Translations under genes and position numbers: made by a program
Shown here: positions 1 to 9,470 of the stretch, in pieces
Numbering within the stretch: position 1 is the stretch's first letter
Layout: each line of letters opens with the position of its first letter
Source of the DNA: DYJK01 sp040755055
Lineage (GTDB): Bacteria; Bacteroidota; Ignavibacteria; Ignavibacteriales; Melioribacteraceae
Reading direction: 5' to 3'
DNA length: 64,000 nucleotides
NCBI GenBank assembly: GCA_040755055.1
Contig: JBFMBS010000012.1
Location: forward strand, 1 to 64,000
The notes under the pieces: model-generated
The model's input: the letters and a program-made list of their open reading frames with translations, nothing else
What the model was told of the DNA's origin: nothing
The model's database searches: none

Positions 1-4
1 TTCT

Positions 5-31
5 AAGCGTACCTCAAAAGGGGTGATAAAA
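5..31 (+). repeat. Left terminal inverted repeat of the IS
   Basis: Begins AAGCGTACCTC and ends GGGTGATAAAA. It matches the reverse complement of 1277-1303 at 23 of 27 positions; the mismatches are at repeat positions 7, 12, 15 and 16. Confidence 0.85.
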
Positions 32-105
32 CAGCTATAAGTCAAGGAATAGCAAAGAGATATCGGAAATAACGACATTGCGCAGACGTTAAATGAGGAT
101 ATCTG

Positions 106-1275
106 ATGAAGGTACGCCGAATGAGATGCCCAAATTGTCAATCACTCGATACAGTAAAGAACGGTAGTCGCAAGTTACTCTGCTACAGTTTTGAAAGGAA
201 GAACAAAAAAAAGATCCGGCGCTATAAATGCAATGAGTGCGGCAAAAGATTTGTCAAAAGAAAAAACAAGCATCATCGATACAGCAGAGAATTCAAGATA
301 GAAACAGTCCGAATGCACGTAGAAGAGCGTATGAGTTATCGAGTAATCTCCAAACGCATTAAGGAGAAATATTCGCTCCGAATAAGTAAGAACACGATAT
401 GCCGTATGGTAAACGAAATAGCCCGTTACTCAAAAGGAGACATCAAAATAAAAGAAGAGTACCGTCCGAAGTGGAAGGGCAACTTAACAGTTGACGATAA
501 ATACTTTGGAGTAAGCGGAGAAAATAAATTGATACTGACAGCGACCGATTCAACCGGGGACTTGGTACACATGGAAACATTCCGTTATGTAGAGCAGAAA
601 GGAGTTGACGAATTTCTAAAGTTCATAAAAGAACATTTACATTATCCATTCAGATCAATAACAACCGATCTGGATGAAATGCTTGAAAAATCAATAGAAA
701 AAGAGTTAGTAGGAGTACCGCATCAAAAATGTCTTAAGCATGCCCTCGACGTTATTGACAAGATAGTCCAGTTGAGGCAGAAAAGAAAAGCATATCAAAA
801 AACTTATGTAAAAGATAGAGCAGCTTATGAGATGATTGAAAAAGATTACCGTGAAGCAGAGATGGTTTTTAGTTTAACGAGAGAATTGTTTTACAGTCAA
901 GATGAAACACAATCGAAGAAAATCTTGAGTAACTTGAGATGTTATCAAAATAAATACCCGAAAATATTTGACTTCTTTGATCGTCATCTTAATAAACTTC
1001 TAACACATCAAAGATATCCGTCGGTTAAGAAGACAAACAACATAGCAGAGAACATTAATCGCCAGTTGATGAGAAGATTAAAAACAATAGAATCGTTCCA
1101 GAAATTTGTATATGCAGAAAATTATCTGAACCTTTATAAGAACTATTTGAGGTTCAAGCCATACACAGATTGTAGGGGGACGAACAAAATCAAGAATGGT
1201 AAATCACCTTTGGAAGTATGCGGAGTTGTCTTACAAAACAAAGATTGGCTTAAAAATGCCATCGCTTTTTATTAA
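106..1275 (+). CDS. DDE transposase with N-terminal zinc ribbon
   Basis: Catalyses movement of the surrounding element. Residues 1-50 hold a zinc ribbon (C8-x2-C11 and C42-x2-C45) on a very basic stretch, suited to binding the terminal repeats. The catalytic core follows: VDD around residue 130, TTDLD with Asp188, and NNIAEN with Glu315 form a plausible DDE triad, and a C-x2-H pair (C209, H212) lies between the second Asp and the Glu as in Mutator/IS256-like transposases. A GAGGA ribosome site precedes the ATG. The frame is open over 389 residues with no stop or frameshift, and both ends are present, so the copy may be active. Family placement is inference from motifs. Confidence 0.88.
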   Translation: MKVRRMRCPNCQSLDTVKNGSRKLLCYSFERKNKKKIRRYKCNECGKRFVKRKNKHHRYSREFKIETVRMHVEERMSYRVISKRIKEKYSLRISKNTICRMVNEIARYSKGDIKIKEEYRPKWKGNLTVDDKYFGVSGENKLILTATDSTGDLVHMETFRYVEQKGVDEFLKFIKEHLHYPFRSITTDLDEMLEKSIEKELVGVPHQKCLKHALDVIDKIVQLRQKRKAYQKTYVKDRAAYEMIEKDYREAEMVFSLTRELFYSQDETQSKKILSNLRCYQNKYPKIFDFFDRHLNKLLTHQRYPSVKKTNNIAENINRQLMRRLKTIESFQKFVYAENYLNLYKNYLRFKPYTDCRGTNKIKNGKSPLEVCGVVLQNKDWLKNAIAFY

Positions 1276-1276
1276 C

Positions 1277-1303
1277 TTTTATCACCCGATTGGAGGGACG
1301 CTT
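1277..1303 (+). repeat. Right terminal inverted repeat of the IS
   Basis: Starts two bases after the transposase stop codon, with TTTTATCACCC on its inner side and GGGACGCTT on its outer side. It is the inverted partner of 5-31. Confidence 0.85.
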
Positions 1304-1339
1304 CCAAAATATTGGTATGGCATTTTTGATGAAATAATA

Positions 1340-1347
1340 TATCTTTG
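1340..1347 (+). promoter_or_regulatory. Possible Bacteroidota-type -7 box for the TonB receptor gene
   Basis: TATCTTTG matches the TAnnTTTG consensus exactly and lies 51 bases before the ATG at 1399. The nearest upstream TTG (1312-1314) gives a 25-base spacer, longer than the usual 17-23, so the -33 box is weak. The right IS end is only 36 bp away, so the IS may have replaced the native upstream sequence. Confidence 0.35.
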
Positions 1348-1398
1348 CTACCCGTATTTGAAATTTTGGCTACCAAATATCGGGGGTAAAATTTTTTG

Positions 1399-3630
1399 AT
1401 GATATTCAAAAAGATTTTTGTTTTGCTGCTGATTTTTTCGGCAATTGTTTTATCCCAACCACAGAACACCGGAACTTTAAGAGGTTTCGTTACCGATTCA
1501 ACCACAAGTGAAGCTTTAGCTTACGGAAATGTTTTTATCCAGGAATTAAATAAAGGTGCATCTACCGATGCGCGCGGATATTTCCTTATCCCTTCCATTC
1601 CGGCTGAAAGAAATTTTTCACTGGTTGTTTCGTATATCGGATATAAAACAAAAACTATTACTATTCGTGTTGCTAAGGATAAAGTAACACAGTTCAATAT
1701 AAAACTTATTCCGGGCAGTATAGAGCTGCAAACAATTGAGAAGATTGGTGAAAGAATCGCAGAAAGAAACGAAACCGATATTAGTTTGCAGAGAATTATT
1801 GCAAGGGATCTTGAAGCTCTTCCCCAGGGCGTAGAAACCGATATTTTCCGTTCACTCCAGTACTTACCGGGTGTGCAATCAACCGGGGATGTGTCTGCAC
1901 GGTTTTATGTACGCGGTGGTGCAAGCAATCAAAATTTAGTATTGGTAGATGGAGTTACTGTTTATAATCCGTTTCATGCACTTGGTCTTTTTAGTGTAAT
2001 TGACCCGGATATGATCAACAATGTGGAATTTTACAAAGGTGGATTTTCCGCCGATCTTGGCGGCAGATTATCATCTGTTATGAAAATTATGACTAAGGAC
2101 GGAAACAAAAACCGTTTTAGCGGCAAAGCATCAGCCAGTTATTTGACCGGGAAATTTTTATTAGAGGGCCCAATACCGGACGGTTCTTTTATTCTAACCG
2201 GAAGAAAAAGTTATTCTAACAGTATCCTTAAAAAGTTTTTGAACGATCAAACCGTACCGGCAGATTTTTACGATTTTTCATTTAAAGGGAATTACTCAAG
2301 TGAAGATTTTATACCCGGCGGTAAATTTTCAGTCAACGGTTTCTTTAGCGGCGATAATATTAAAAATAGCGATCCGAGAATTGAAGATTTTAAATGGTCG
2401 AATAACCTCTTTGGTTTTAAATGGTTCCAGGTTGGTGATAGTCCGTTATTCTATGAATTAAGTGCTTCGATTAGTACCTTCAAAGGTGAGGTTATTCCTA
2501 AACTTAGTAACGTACGCGAAACTTTCAACAAAGTTGAAGACATCGGTTTGAACATGGATTTCACGTACATATTTGATAGTAAAGATGAAATTGGCGTCGG
2601 ATTCCATATCAAGCAAATTAAAACCGATTTGTTTATTGAAAATTCAAGAAGTATCCCGGTAAATCTTGGATCATCGGCGGCAAATATTTCACTCTATGCA
2701 AAATATAAATTTCTTCAATTCGACTTCCTTGGTTTAGATATTGGAACACGTTTAAATTTAGCAACACTTAGCAGCAACAAGAATACTAAATTTTTAGAAC
2801 CAAGATTGAATTTTACGATTTCACCATTTGAATGGCTGGCATTCAAGGGTGCAGTTGGTATTTATCAACAAGAGTTAACAACAGTCAGTGATGAAAACGA
2901 GGTTATCAATCTTTTCGAACCATGGATTATTTCGCCGTCTTATTTAGTTCCGGCTACTGCCAATCATTATATTTTAGGGACAGAAATCAGTCCATGGAAT
3001 TTTTTAAAATTTGGAGTGGAAGGTTATTATAAGCTTGTTAAGAACCTATCTCTTCTTAACGAAGAAAAAGTTCTGCCTTCCGATAAAGATTTTGTTGCCG
3101 GGGAAGGCGAATCATATGGTCTTGAGTTGATGCTAAAATTTACCCCCGGACCAATTAATTTTACCAGCTCTTATACTTATGCCCACGCATACAAAGAACT
3201 AGAAAATAAATTATACTACCCGCGGTATGATATCAGGCACACGTTAAGTCTGTCTCTTGAAGTGAATATAGGCGGCGGATGGTCTGCAAGCAGTGTATGG
3301 ATTTACAATTCAGGTATTCCGTTTACGCAAATCATGGGTTATTATGATCGATATTATTTCGAAAATATATTTGCGCCGTGGGATCAGCTCGATCCGCGTC
3401 AACCTTATGCAATCCTTGGAATTCAGAATTTAGGAAGACTGCCGGATTACCATAGATTGGATCTTACGCTTTCAAAGAAATTTGATTTTGATATTATCAA
3501 AGTTGATATGGATTTTAGCATTATCAATGTGTATGACAGAAAGAATATTTTTTATTTCAAACGTGATACCGGTGAAAGGGTAAACATGCTTCCGTTTTTG
3601 CCTACTGCAACACTGAAGGTGGAATTATGA
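1399..3630 (+). CDS. TonB-dependent outer membrane receptor with carboxypeptidase-like N-terminal domain
   Basis: Outer membrane active transporter for an unknown ligand, energised by TonB/ExbBD. Residues 1-20 are a signal peptide ending near LSQ. A carboxypeptidase-regulatory-like beta domain follows (about 25-105, GTLRGFVTD to GYKTKTI), then a plug domain (about 130-230, with VRGG, LVDGV and YKGGFSADLGGRLSS), then a beta-barrel with alternating aromatic strands to the C-terminus. At about 743 residues it is short for a SusC protein but normal for the smaller receptors. The frame could open at a TTG at 1396; the ATG at 1399 is preferred because a GGGGG tract lies 12 bases upstream. Its stop overlaps the next start (ATGA), so it is translationally coupled to the DUF4249 lipoprotein. 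Substrate cannot be read from sequence. Confidence 0.9.
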   Translation: MIFKKIFVLLLIFSAIVLSQPQNTGTLRGFVTDSTTSEALAYGNVFIQELNKGASTDARGYFLIPSIPAERNFSLVVSYIGYKTKTITIRVAKDKVTQFNIKLIPGSIELQTIEKIGERIAERNETDISLQRIIARDLEALPQGVETDIFRSLQYLPGVQSTGDVSARFYVRGGASNQNLVLVDGVTVYNPFHALGLFSVIDPDMINNVEFYKGGFSADLGGRLSSVMKIMTKDGNKNRFSGKASASYLTGKFLLEGPIPDGSFILTGRKSYSNSILKKFLNDQTVPADFYDFSFKGNYSSEDFIPGGKFSVNGFFSGDNIKNSDPRIEDFKWSNNLFGFKWFQVGDSPLFYELSASISTFKGEVIPKLSNVRETFNKVEDIGLNMDFTYIFDSKDEIGVGFHIKQIKTDLFIENSRSIPVNLGSSAANISLYAKYKFLQFDFLGLDIGTRLNLATLSSNKNTKFLEPRLNFTISPFEWLAFKGAVGIYQQELTTVSDENEVINLFEPWIISPSYLVPATANHYILGTEISPWNFLKFGVEGYYKLVKNLSLLNEEKVLPSDKDFVAGEGESYGLELMLKFTPGPINFTSSYTYAHAYKELENKLYYPRYDIRHTLSLSLEVNIGGGWSASSVWIYNSGIPFTQIMGYYDRYYFENIFAPWDQLDPRQPYAILGIQNLGRLPDYHRLDLTLSKKFDFDIIKVDMDFSIINVYDRKNIFYFKRDTGERVNMLPFLPTATLKVEL

Positions 3631-4610
3631 AATATTGGATGACAAAGCTTATCTTTTTTGCATTTATTGTTCTCACACTTTCTTGTGAAGAAAATTTTGA
3701 CCCGTATGGTGATTTAGCTAATCGGTATGTACTAAATGCAATTATTAGGGGCGATACCACATTTCAAACAGTAACACTTACAAGAAGTTATAGCGCGGGT
3801 AATTTTGATCCCTATTCCAACACTGAAGATCCGGCAATTAAGAATGCGATTATTAAATTATGGAATGGTGATAAAGTAGCTATTTTGAAAGACACAACAA
3901 TCGATCCGCCCGAAGGTTCTCAATACAACAAACCTTATACTGTATTTTATACAAACAATTTTCAGCCCGATCCAAATAGTCAGGTTGAAATTGAAGCGAT
4001 TCTACCCAACGGAAAGCGGCTTACTTCCCTTGCAGATGTTCCGGCACAGATTAGAATTTATACTTCCCAGAGTTCTGATCGTATTCCACCGACAGATGAT
4101 AACGAAATTAAAATTATGTGGACGAGCGAGCAAGCGAACCCGGTCTTTATAATCCGTGTTGCCATATATTACTTTAAACTTGTCGATGGTGTCAGGCAGA
4201 GAAATGTTTTAACGATCCCGGTTGATTATGTTAAATACGGAGAAGAATATATACCAAATTACCCAAAACCATTGAGCAAGGATAATTATATACTTAATAT
4301 GTCAACCGTTAATCAAGCAATGGAATTGATTTCTAAAGATGATCCGAATAAGAGCAATTATATAATATTGAGCTGTATTGCCGAGGTTCTATCATTAAAC
4401 GAAGAGTTGAGTTTTTATTACAACGCTACTGCACGAGATAGAGATATTTATTCGGTAAAATTGGATGAGACAGATTTTTCTAACATAGAAAATGGATATG
4501 GTTTGTTTGGGGTTTATATGCGTACCTATCACGTAATGAGATTTTCCCATGATTACATCAGATCTTTTGGGTATGAACCCGGTTTAACAGATGTAACAAT
4601 TAATAATTAG
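3627..4610 (+). CDS. DUF4249 family lipoprotein, partner of the TonB receptor
   Basis: Predicted lipoprotein: hydrophobic signal with lipobox TLSC at Cys20, followed by EENFDPYG and the YVLNAIIRGD stretch typical of DUF4249. This family is regularly encoded directly after short TonB receptors in Bacteroidota, and the four-base overlap with the receptor gene supports joint translation. It is probably a surface or periplasmic accessory for ligand capture; that role is inferred from context, since no function is established for the family. The mature part is mainly beta, without recognisable enzyme motifs. Confidence 0.8.
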   Translation: MKYWMTKLIFFAFIVLTLSCEENFDPYGDLANRYVLNAIIRGDTTFQTVTLTRSYSAGNFDPYSNTEDPAIKNAIIKLWNGDKVAILKDTTIDPPEGSQYNKPYTVFYTNNFQPDPNSQVEIEAILPNGKRLTSLADVPAQIRIYTSQSSDRIPPTDDNEIKIMWTSEQANPVFIIRVAIYYFKLVDGVRQRNVLTIPVDYVKYGEEYIPNYPKPLSKDNYILNMSTVNQAMELISKDDPNKSNYIILSCIAEVLSLNEELSFYYNATARDRDIYSVKLDETDFSNIENGYGLFGVYMRTYHVMRFSHDYIRSFGYEPGLTDVTINN

Positions 4611-4618
4611 GTCTTTCT

Positions 4619-6079
4619 ATGAAAAAAATATTACTTCTTTTTATCACTCTTCTTTCTTTAGTAGTTTTGAATAGCTGCGATAAAGAGGTATATACCGGTG
4701 TTACTGAAACAGAGTATTTCGAGAACGGGAAAATTTTTATTCGAAGTAATCCTACCAATGCAAAAATTTATCTTGATGATAAAAATACGGGTTTAACAAC
4801 GCCTGATTCGTTAATATGGTTAACGACCGGAAGTCATAAAATCACATTAAAGCTTACCAATTTTAAGGATACAACTTTCTATTTAAATGTCATAGATCGT
4901 CAGACAACCAACGACTATGTTGATTATTATCAAAACCCCGGTCATTTTGGTAAACTTGAATGTACATCGACGCCGGAAAATTCTGAAATTATTATTAATG
5001 ATTCGGTCACCTTGAAAACCACACCATACACATTCACATTTTTACGACCGGGATACTACAATGTTCGAATGAAATATCCCATCCATCGTGACTTTGTGAA
5101 AGACGTATTAATCTCCGGCGGTGTGACAACAAAACTGAATGCTGTACTTGATGATACAAGCACGTGGGTCACATATAACAAAGACAATTCACCGTTGACA
5201 AGCAATTATGTAACTCAAATAATTTATGATAATAATAATGCCGTTTGGATTGGCACTAAAGATAAAGGTGTAGTAAAATTCCAGGGAAATACATGGCAAA
5301 TATTTAATTCGAGTAATTCTATCGTACCATCGAGTTCAATAAATGCAATGGTGCTGGATAACAATAATAACGTGTGGGTCGGATTTGGATCTGGGTTGGT
5401 TGCTTTTACAAATTCCGGAATTATTGATTACTCAACAAGGTTACCGAGTAAAAATGTTTTCTCTTTACACGTTGATAAAACCGGTAATCTGTGGGTTGGC
5501 ACTGAAAAAGGGATAAGTAAATTTGATGGAATTTCATGGACAAATTATAATACTTCCAATTCAGGTTTAGGAGGAAATTACGTTATTAGTATTTCATCGG
5601 ATGCTAATAATAAATTGTGGATTGGTACCAGTTCTTTTGGTATATCGGTATTTGACGGCAGTTCATGGCGGATATGGAATATGGGTAATATGAATCTTAC
5701 TTCTAATCTTGGTAACTCAATTAAATCAATTGCGGTTGATCAATTTGGCAATGTTTGGGCTGCTCATTTGGAAAACTTCAACCAAGGCGAGTTAGGTGGT
5801 ATGTCAATGTATGATGGTCAATCATGGCATGGTATCGATATCCCTGGCATTTCTATTACGCGTATAGAAAGTATCAGTATAGACCGTTTCGATTATATAT
5901 GGGTCTGTACAAAAAATGGGGCTGCTCGTTTTCAAGATTACACAAATCCGACTCTGTTTGTAACACAAAATTCCAAAGTGGCATCTAACCATATAGTGGA
6001 TGCCATAATAGATCTTAGCGAGGATATCTACTTAGGTACTTTCGGTGCCGGATTCAGCAGACTTAAAAAAGGGAATTAG
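4619..6079 (+). CDS. Lipoprotein with PEGA domains and two-component-regulator-type beta-propeller repeats
   Basis: Lipobox NSC at Cys20, then two PEGA-like beta domains (about 37-100 and 105-175; signatures SNPTNAKIYLDD and STPENSEIIIND with GxHKI/PGYYNV motifs). From about residue 180 there are repeated blades of the Reg_prop type (AVWIGTKDKGVVKF, NVWVGFGSGLVAF, NLWVGTEKGISKF, KLWIGTSSFGISVF, YIWVCTKNGAARF). These blades normally occur in the periplasmic sensor part of hybrid two-component proteins; here no kinase follows, so it is an extracytoplasmic binding or scaffold protein. It starts nine bases after the DUF4249 stop and completes a three-gene set. Specific function unknown. Confidence 0.82.
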   Translation: MKKILLLFITLLSLVVLNSCDKEVYTGVTETEYFENGKIFIRSNPTNAKIYLDDKNTGLTTPDSLIWLTTGSHKITLKLTNFKDTTFYLNVIDRQTTNDYVDYYQNPGHFGKLECTSTPENSEIIINDSVTLKTTPYTFTFLRPGYYNVRMKYPIHRDFVKDVLISGGVTTKLNAVLDDTSTWVTYNKDNSPLTSNYVTQIIYDNNNAVWIGTKDKGVVKFQGNTWQIFNSSNSIVPSSSINAMVLDNNNNVWVGFGSGLVAFTNSGIIDYSTRLPSKNVFSLHVDKTGNLWVGTEKGISKFDGISWTNYNTSNSGLGGNYVISISSDANNKLWIGTSSFGISVFDGSSWRIWNMGNMNLTSNLGNSIKSIAVDQFGNVWAAHLENFNQGELGGMSMYDGQSWHGIDIPGISITRIESISIDRFDYIWVCTKNGAARFQDYTNPTLFVTQNSKVASNHIVDAIIDLSEDIYLGTFGAGFSRLKKGN

Positions 6080-6224
6080 TGATTGTTATAAAGAATTGGA
6101 ATCTCCCAGTTTGTAATTACAAGATTTTCTGTCTACGGATTGTACCCTTTCTTCTTCAATAGTTTAATTGGTATTATTTCACATAATTGCTTATGAGTCA
6201 GTAAATAGTTTATTTTAAGATATA

Positions 6225-6239
6225 CCAAACGGTCGGTTT
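6225..6239 (+). promoter_or_regulatory. Probable TetR operator abutting the start codon
   Basis: The near-palindrome AAACGGTCGGTTT (6227-6239; 10 of 13 positions symmetric) ends one base before the ATG of the TetR-family gene. Similar AAACCGACCG-type half sites are common TetR/AcrR operators. The position would block initiation of its own gene, implying autorepression. Confidence 0.55.
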
Positions 6240-6842
6240 ATGAGCGGAACTAAAGAACATATATTAAAAAAAGCTTTCAGTCTCTTTCTTTGCAAGAATT
6301 TTAAGGAAGTTACTATGAAAGATATTGTTAACGAAACGGGATTATCGAAAGGGGCGTTTTATCATTACTTCGAAAGTAAGGAAAAGCTTTTCATCGAAGT
6401 AATTGATTCGTTTTACTTTGATAAAATGATGATTGATTATAAAAAACTGAATAACGATTCTCTCTGGAATTTTTATCATGACTATGTTGAGCAAATCGTT
6501 AAATCCATAAATGATTTTCGTGAGTTTTTGAATTATAACGATGCCGATTCCAATATAAATTATATAACCATGATGTTCGATGCGCTTAACTTATTCCCGG
6601 GATTCCAGGATAAAGTTAAATATTCCCAACGTGAAGAACTTGATGCCTGGGCTTCCGTAATTAAAAAAGCCAGAGAAGCCGGGGAATTTTCCTCGCCAAT
6701 GTCAGATGAACAAATTGCAAGAATTTTTATCTATTCAAATGACGGTATTGCTCTGTATCTTTTATTAAATGGAAAACTGAATGATGCCGGTTCGGAAATG
6801 CTGAACTTATGGGATAATTTTTATAGTGAGCTCAAAGATTAA
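6240..6842 (+). CDS. TetR/AcrR family transcriptional regulator
   Basis: Residues 1-50 form the standard TetR DNA-binding domain (EHILKKAFSLFL, VTMKDIVNETGLSKGAFYHYF, SKEKLF), with the recognition helix at GLSKGAFYHYFES. Residues 60-200 are the helical ligand-binding and dimer domain, without a recognisable ligand signature. It lies directly upstream of, and in the same direction as, a TolC/adaptor/RND set, so it very likely controls that efflux system. A palindrome touching its start codon suggests autoregulation. About 145 bp separate it from the efflux genes, leaving room for a second promoter. Confidence 0.88.
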   Translation: MSGTKEHILKKAFSLFLCKNFKEVTMKDIVNETGLSKGAFYHYFESKEKLFIEVIDSFYFDKMMIDYKKLNNDSLWNFYHDYVEQIVKSINDFREFLNYNDADSNINYITMMFDALNLFPGFQDKVKYSQREELDAWASVIKKAREAGEFSSPMSDEQIARIFIYSNDGIALYLLLNGKLNDAGSEMLNLWDNFYSELKD

Positions 6843-6988
6843 TTGATTTAATTCCATGTTGGTGTCTTACTATAAAATTAGAGTATTTAATAACATTTAA
6901 TAAGATGGAAACGTCTATTGATATACATTTTAAATTTTTGCCGTAAGTCTTCTGTCGTTTAATAAATGAATTATACGAGGTAACATCT

Positions 6989-8335
6989 ATGGCTATTAAA
7001 AAGATTATTACAATTGTTTTTCTATTTGGTCTGTTAGTAGGTGGAAATATTCAAGGACAGAACGAGAAAAATATTATTTATTTATCATGGAAAAATGTTG
7101 TTGATATTTCGCTGAAAGAAAACCTTGCTCTTAAATCAAAATCGTTGGATTATGATGTGCAGAACCTTGAAACATGGAAATCACTGTCATACTTTTTACC
7201 GACTTTGAGCTACCAAGGTTTTGCCCAGAAAAATCTTGAGCTTCCGGTTTTTGTTTTTATGGGACAAAGATTTGCAGTAGGGACTCCATATACTTTCCAA
7301 CACACATTCAGTTTGACACTTCCGATTTTCACCGGCGGCAACAGATGGTTCAATTACGATATTCAGAAAAATATTAAAAAATCTTTGAGCGAGGAATTGC
7401 AAGGGAAAGAAGAAGAGACAGTGTTAAGTGCTATGCAAGCTTACTATGGAATAATCCTTGCTAATGAAATGACAAAAACTACAGAAGAAGCTGTTGAAGT
7501 TGCTCACAGCAACTTTGAACAAGTAAAAAAATTCTACGATGCCGGAACTGCAACCGAACTTGATTTTCAAAGAGCCAAGGCACAATATACTTCAACTCTC
7601 CCGATGCTTGAATCGGCACTTGCCAATAAAAAACTTTCTGCGCAAAGATTGAAAAGTATTTTGAATATTCATCTTACAGATTCTCTGGTAATATCGGATA
7701 GTCTTGATAGAACAGAATTTCTTAAAGATTATTCAAAAATTTCTCTCGAAGATTTTAAAGACCTTTCGAAAGAAAATAGAAATGACCTCAAAGCTCTTCA
7801 ATATCAATATGACGCTACAAAATCAGGAGAGATGATTGCGCTTGGACAATTTGGTCCGACAGTCGCTCTTGCGGCTAGTGTAGATCATCAAGCTCAGATG
7901 GAAAATGCGAAAGTGACCTGGTCGGATTATATCAGGTCAAAATCGTTGACGCTTTCAGTCACTTGGCCTCTTTTTGAAGGTGGAAGAAGGATTCTCGATT
8001 ATCAAATTGCAAAGATTAAGACCGATCAAATGGAGCTTTATGTTAAGCAATCAAAAGACGGCGCCGAAATGGACGTCGAGCAGTGTTATTATGGTTTTGC
8101 CGAAGCTTCAAAGAGTTTGCAAAGCTTGAAAGATGCCCTCGATCAATATAAAGAGAGCTTGAGAATTTCTAACCTTCTATACTCGCAAGGGATGAGTAGT
8201 CAGCTCGACGTTTTAAATGCTCAGCTTCTATATACAAAAAGTAAGAACGATTATTTGCAAGGCATTTACAATTATAATGTGAGTCAGCTTGCATTACTTA
8301 AATCAATTGGTTTATTAGATAAAATTTGGAAATAA
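6989..8335 (+). CDS. TolC-like outer membrane efflux protein
   Basis: Outer membrane channel of a tripartite pump. A signal peptide (about 1-23, ending NIQG) is followed by two OEP repeats rich in long amphipathic helices (for example VEVAHSNFEQVKKFYDAGTA and KESLRISNLLYSQG). The paired motifs AGTATELDFQRAKAQY and SQGMSSQLDVLNAQLLY mark the two symmetric halves. Length 448 is normal. The stop is followed after 14 bases by the adaptor gene, consistent with one operon. Confidence 0.9.
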   Translation: MAIKKIITIVFLFGLLVGGNIQGQNEKNIIYLSWKNVVDISLKENLALKSKSLDYDVQNLETWKSLSYFLPTLSYQGFAQKNLELPVFVFMGQRFAVGTPYTFQHTFSLTLPIFTGGNRWFNYDIQKNIKKSLSEELQGKEEETVLSAMQAYYGIILANEMTKTTEEAVEVAHSNFEQVKKFYDAGTATELDFQRAKAQYTSTLPMLESALANKKLSAQRLKSILNIHLTDSLVISDSLDRTEFLKDYSKISLEDFKDLSKENRNDLKALQYQYDATKSGEMIALGQFGPTVALAASVDHQAQMENAKVTWSDYIRSKSLTLSVTWPLFEGGRRILDYQIAKIKTDQMELYVKQSKDGAEMDVEQCYYGFAEASKSLQSLKDALDQYKESLRISNLLYSQGMSSQLDVLNAQLLYTKSKNDYLQGIYNYNVSQLALLKSIGLLDKIWK

Positions 8336-8349
8336 TTCCAGGGGATCAA

Positions 8350-9456
8350 ATGAAAAGAAAAATATTATTAATAATTTCTTTTGTTGCACTGATTTTGATC
8401 GGCTGCACTAAGACTGAAGATGAGAATGTTGAAAAATCGGTTCCGGTAAAAATTTATAAAGTGAAAACAGAATCGATCTCAAATTATGTTCGCTCAACCG
8501 GGTCAATTTCAGGAGAAGAAGATGTTATTCTTTATAGTAAAGTTGCCGAACGTGTTGAAAAGATTGCTGTAATTCCGGGGCAATCCGTTTCAAAAAATCA
8601 GGTTCTTGTTGAACAGAAGAACGATCTTTTGAAACAGAGTGTGGAGATTGCATCTGCCGCTTTAAAAACCGCAGAAGCACAATCACGTTTCGCCGCTACT
8701 GATTTTGAAAGAATGAAAAAACTTTATTCGGAAAAAGCAATCAGTCCGCAACAATTTGATCAGGCGAAAATAGCTAATGAAACAGCAGAACACGGTTTGG
8801 AACAAGCAAAATCGATGTATGAGCAAGCAAAAGAACAATATGAAAATAGTTTTACGAAAGCCCCGTTTGACGGCGTTGTTGCGTCGGTTTATATTGAGAA
8901 AAATCAAATGATCAATATAGGACAGCCGGTTGCCCAGGTTCTGTCGCCATCAAAAATGAAATCAAAGGTCTATTTGACCGGAGAGGATATTCAGAAAGTT
9001 AAGACCGGTCAGAAAGTTTCGATAAAATTTCCAACTATGCCTGGTGAGGAATTTTCAGGAAGGGTAGAAAAGATTAACAGTGCAATCGATCAGATGTCGA
9101 AATCATTAGAAGTTGAAATTGCGATACAATCAAGAGATTATAGAATTAAATCAGGTATGTTTGGCGAATTTTTAATTGAGACTGAGAACATTCAGAATTG
9201 TTTGATTATTCCTGAAACGGCATTGATCTCTCAAACAGAAATAAAGATTGATAGAGAAACCGGATTGCAGAGCACATTAAAAAAATATTACTTGTTTGTA
9301 ATCGAAAAGAACAAGGCAAAAATGAAAGAAGTAAAAACCGGTGTTGCCAATAACGGACAAATCGAAATTACCTACGGGCTTAATACTGGTGATTCGGTAA
9401 TAGTAGTTGGACAGAATATTGTTAAGGAAGGTCAAACTGTTAACGTAATTGAATAA
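8350..9456 (+). CDS. RND efflux periplasmic adaptor (membrane fusion protein), lipoprotein
   Basis: Links the RND permease to the TolC-like channel. The ATG at 8350 is preferred over an in-frame ATG at 8326: an AGGGGA site lies just upstream and the result is a clean lipoprotein signal with lipobox LIGC (Cys19). The order is a biotinyl-lipoyl-like half (VEKIAVIPGQSVSKNQVLVE), a coiled-coil hairpin (about 100-160), the second lipoyl half (APFDGVVASVYIEKNQMI), a beta-barrel domain and a membrane-proximal domain. It is the middle gene of the efflux operon, 14 bases before the permease. Confidence 0.9.
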   Translation: MKRKILLIISFVALILIGCTKTEDENVEKSVPVKIYKVKTESISNYVRSTGSISGEEDVILYSKVAERVEKIAVIPGQSVSKNQVLVEQKNDLLKQSVEIASAALKTAEAQSRFAATDFERMKKLYSEKAISPQQFDQAKIANETAEHGLEQAKSMYEQAKEQYENSFTKAPFDGVVASVYIEKNQMINIGQPVAQVLSPSKMKSKVYLTGEDIQKVKTGQKVSIKFPTMPGEEFSGRVEKINSAIDQMSKSLEVEIAIQSRDYRIKSGMFGEFLIETENIQNCLIIPETALISQTEIKIDRETGLQSTLKKYYLFVIEKNKAKMKEVKTGVANNGQIEITYGLNTGDSVIVVGQNIVKEGQTVNVIE

Positions 9457-9470
9457 GGAAAACTGAAATT

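Larger units (their letters stand above)
5..1303 (+). mobile_element. Insertion sequence with intact terminal inverted repeats, one transposase gene
   Basis: A 1.3-kb unit bounded by 27-bp terminal inverted repeats (5-31 and 1277-1303, 23 of 27 positions identical) with a single transposase gene filling the interior. The right end lies 95 bp before the TonB receptor start, so the insertion sits in that gene's upstream region. Only four bases precede the left end, so the target duplication cannot be read from this window. The transposase is of the DDE/Mutator-like type with an N-terminal zinc ribbon; the exact IS family is not assigned. Confidence 0.85.
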
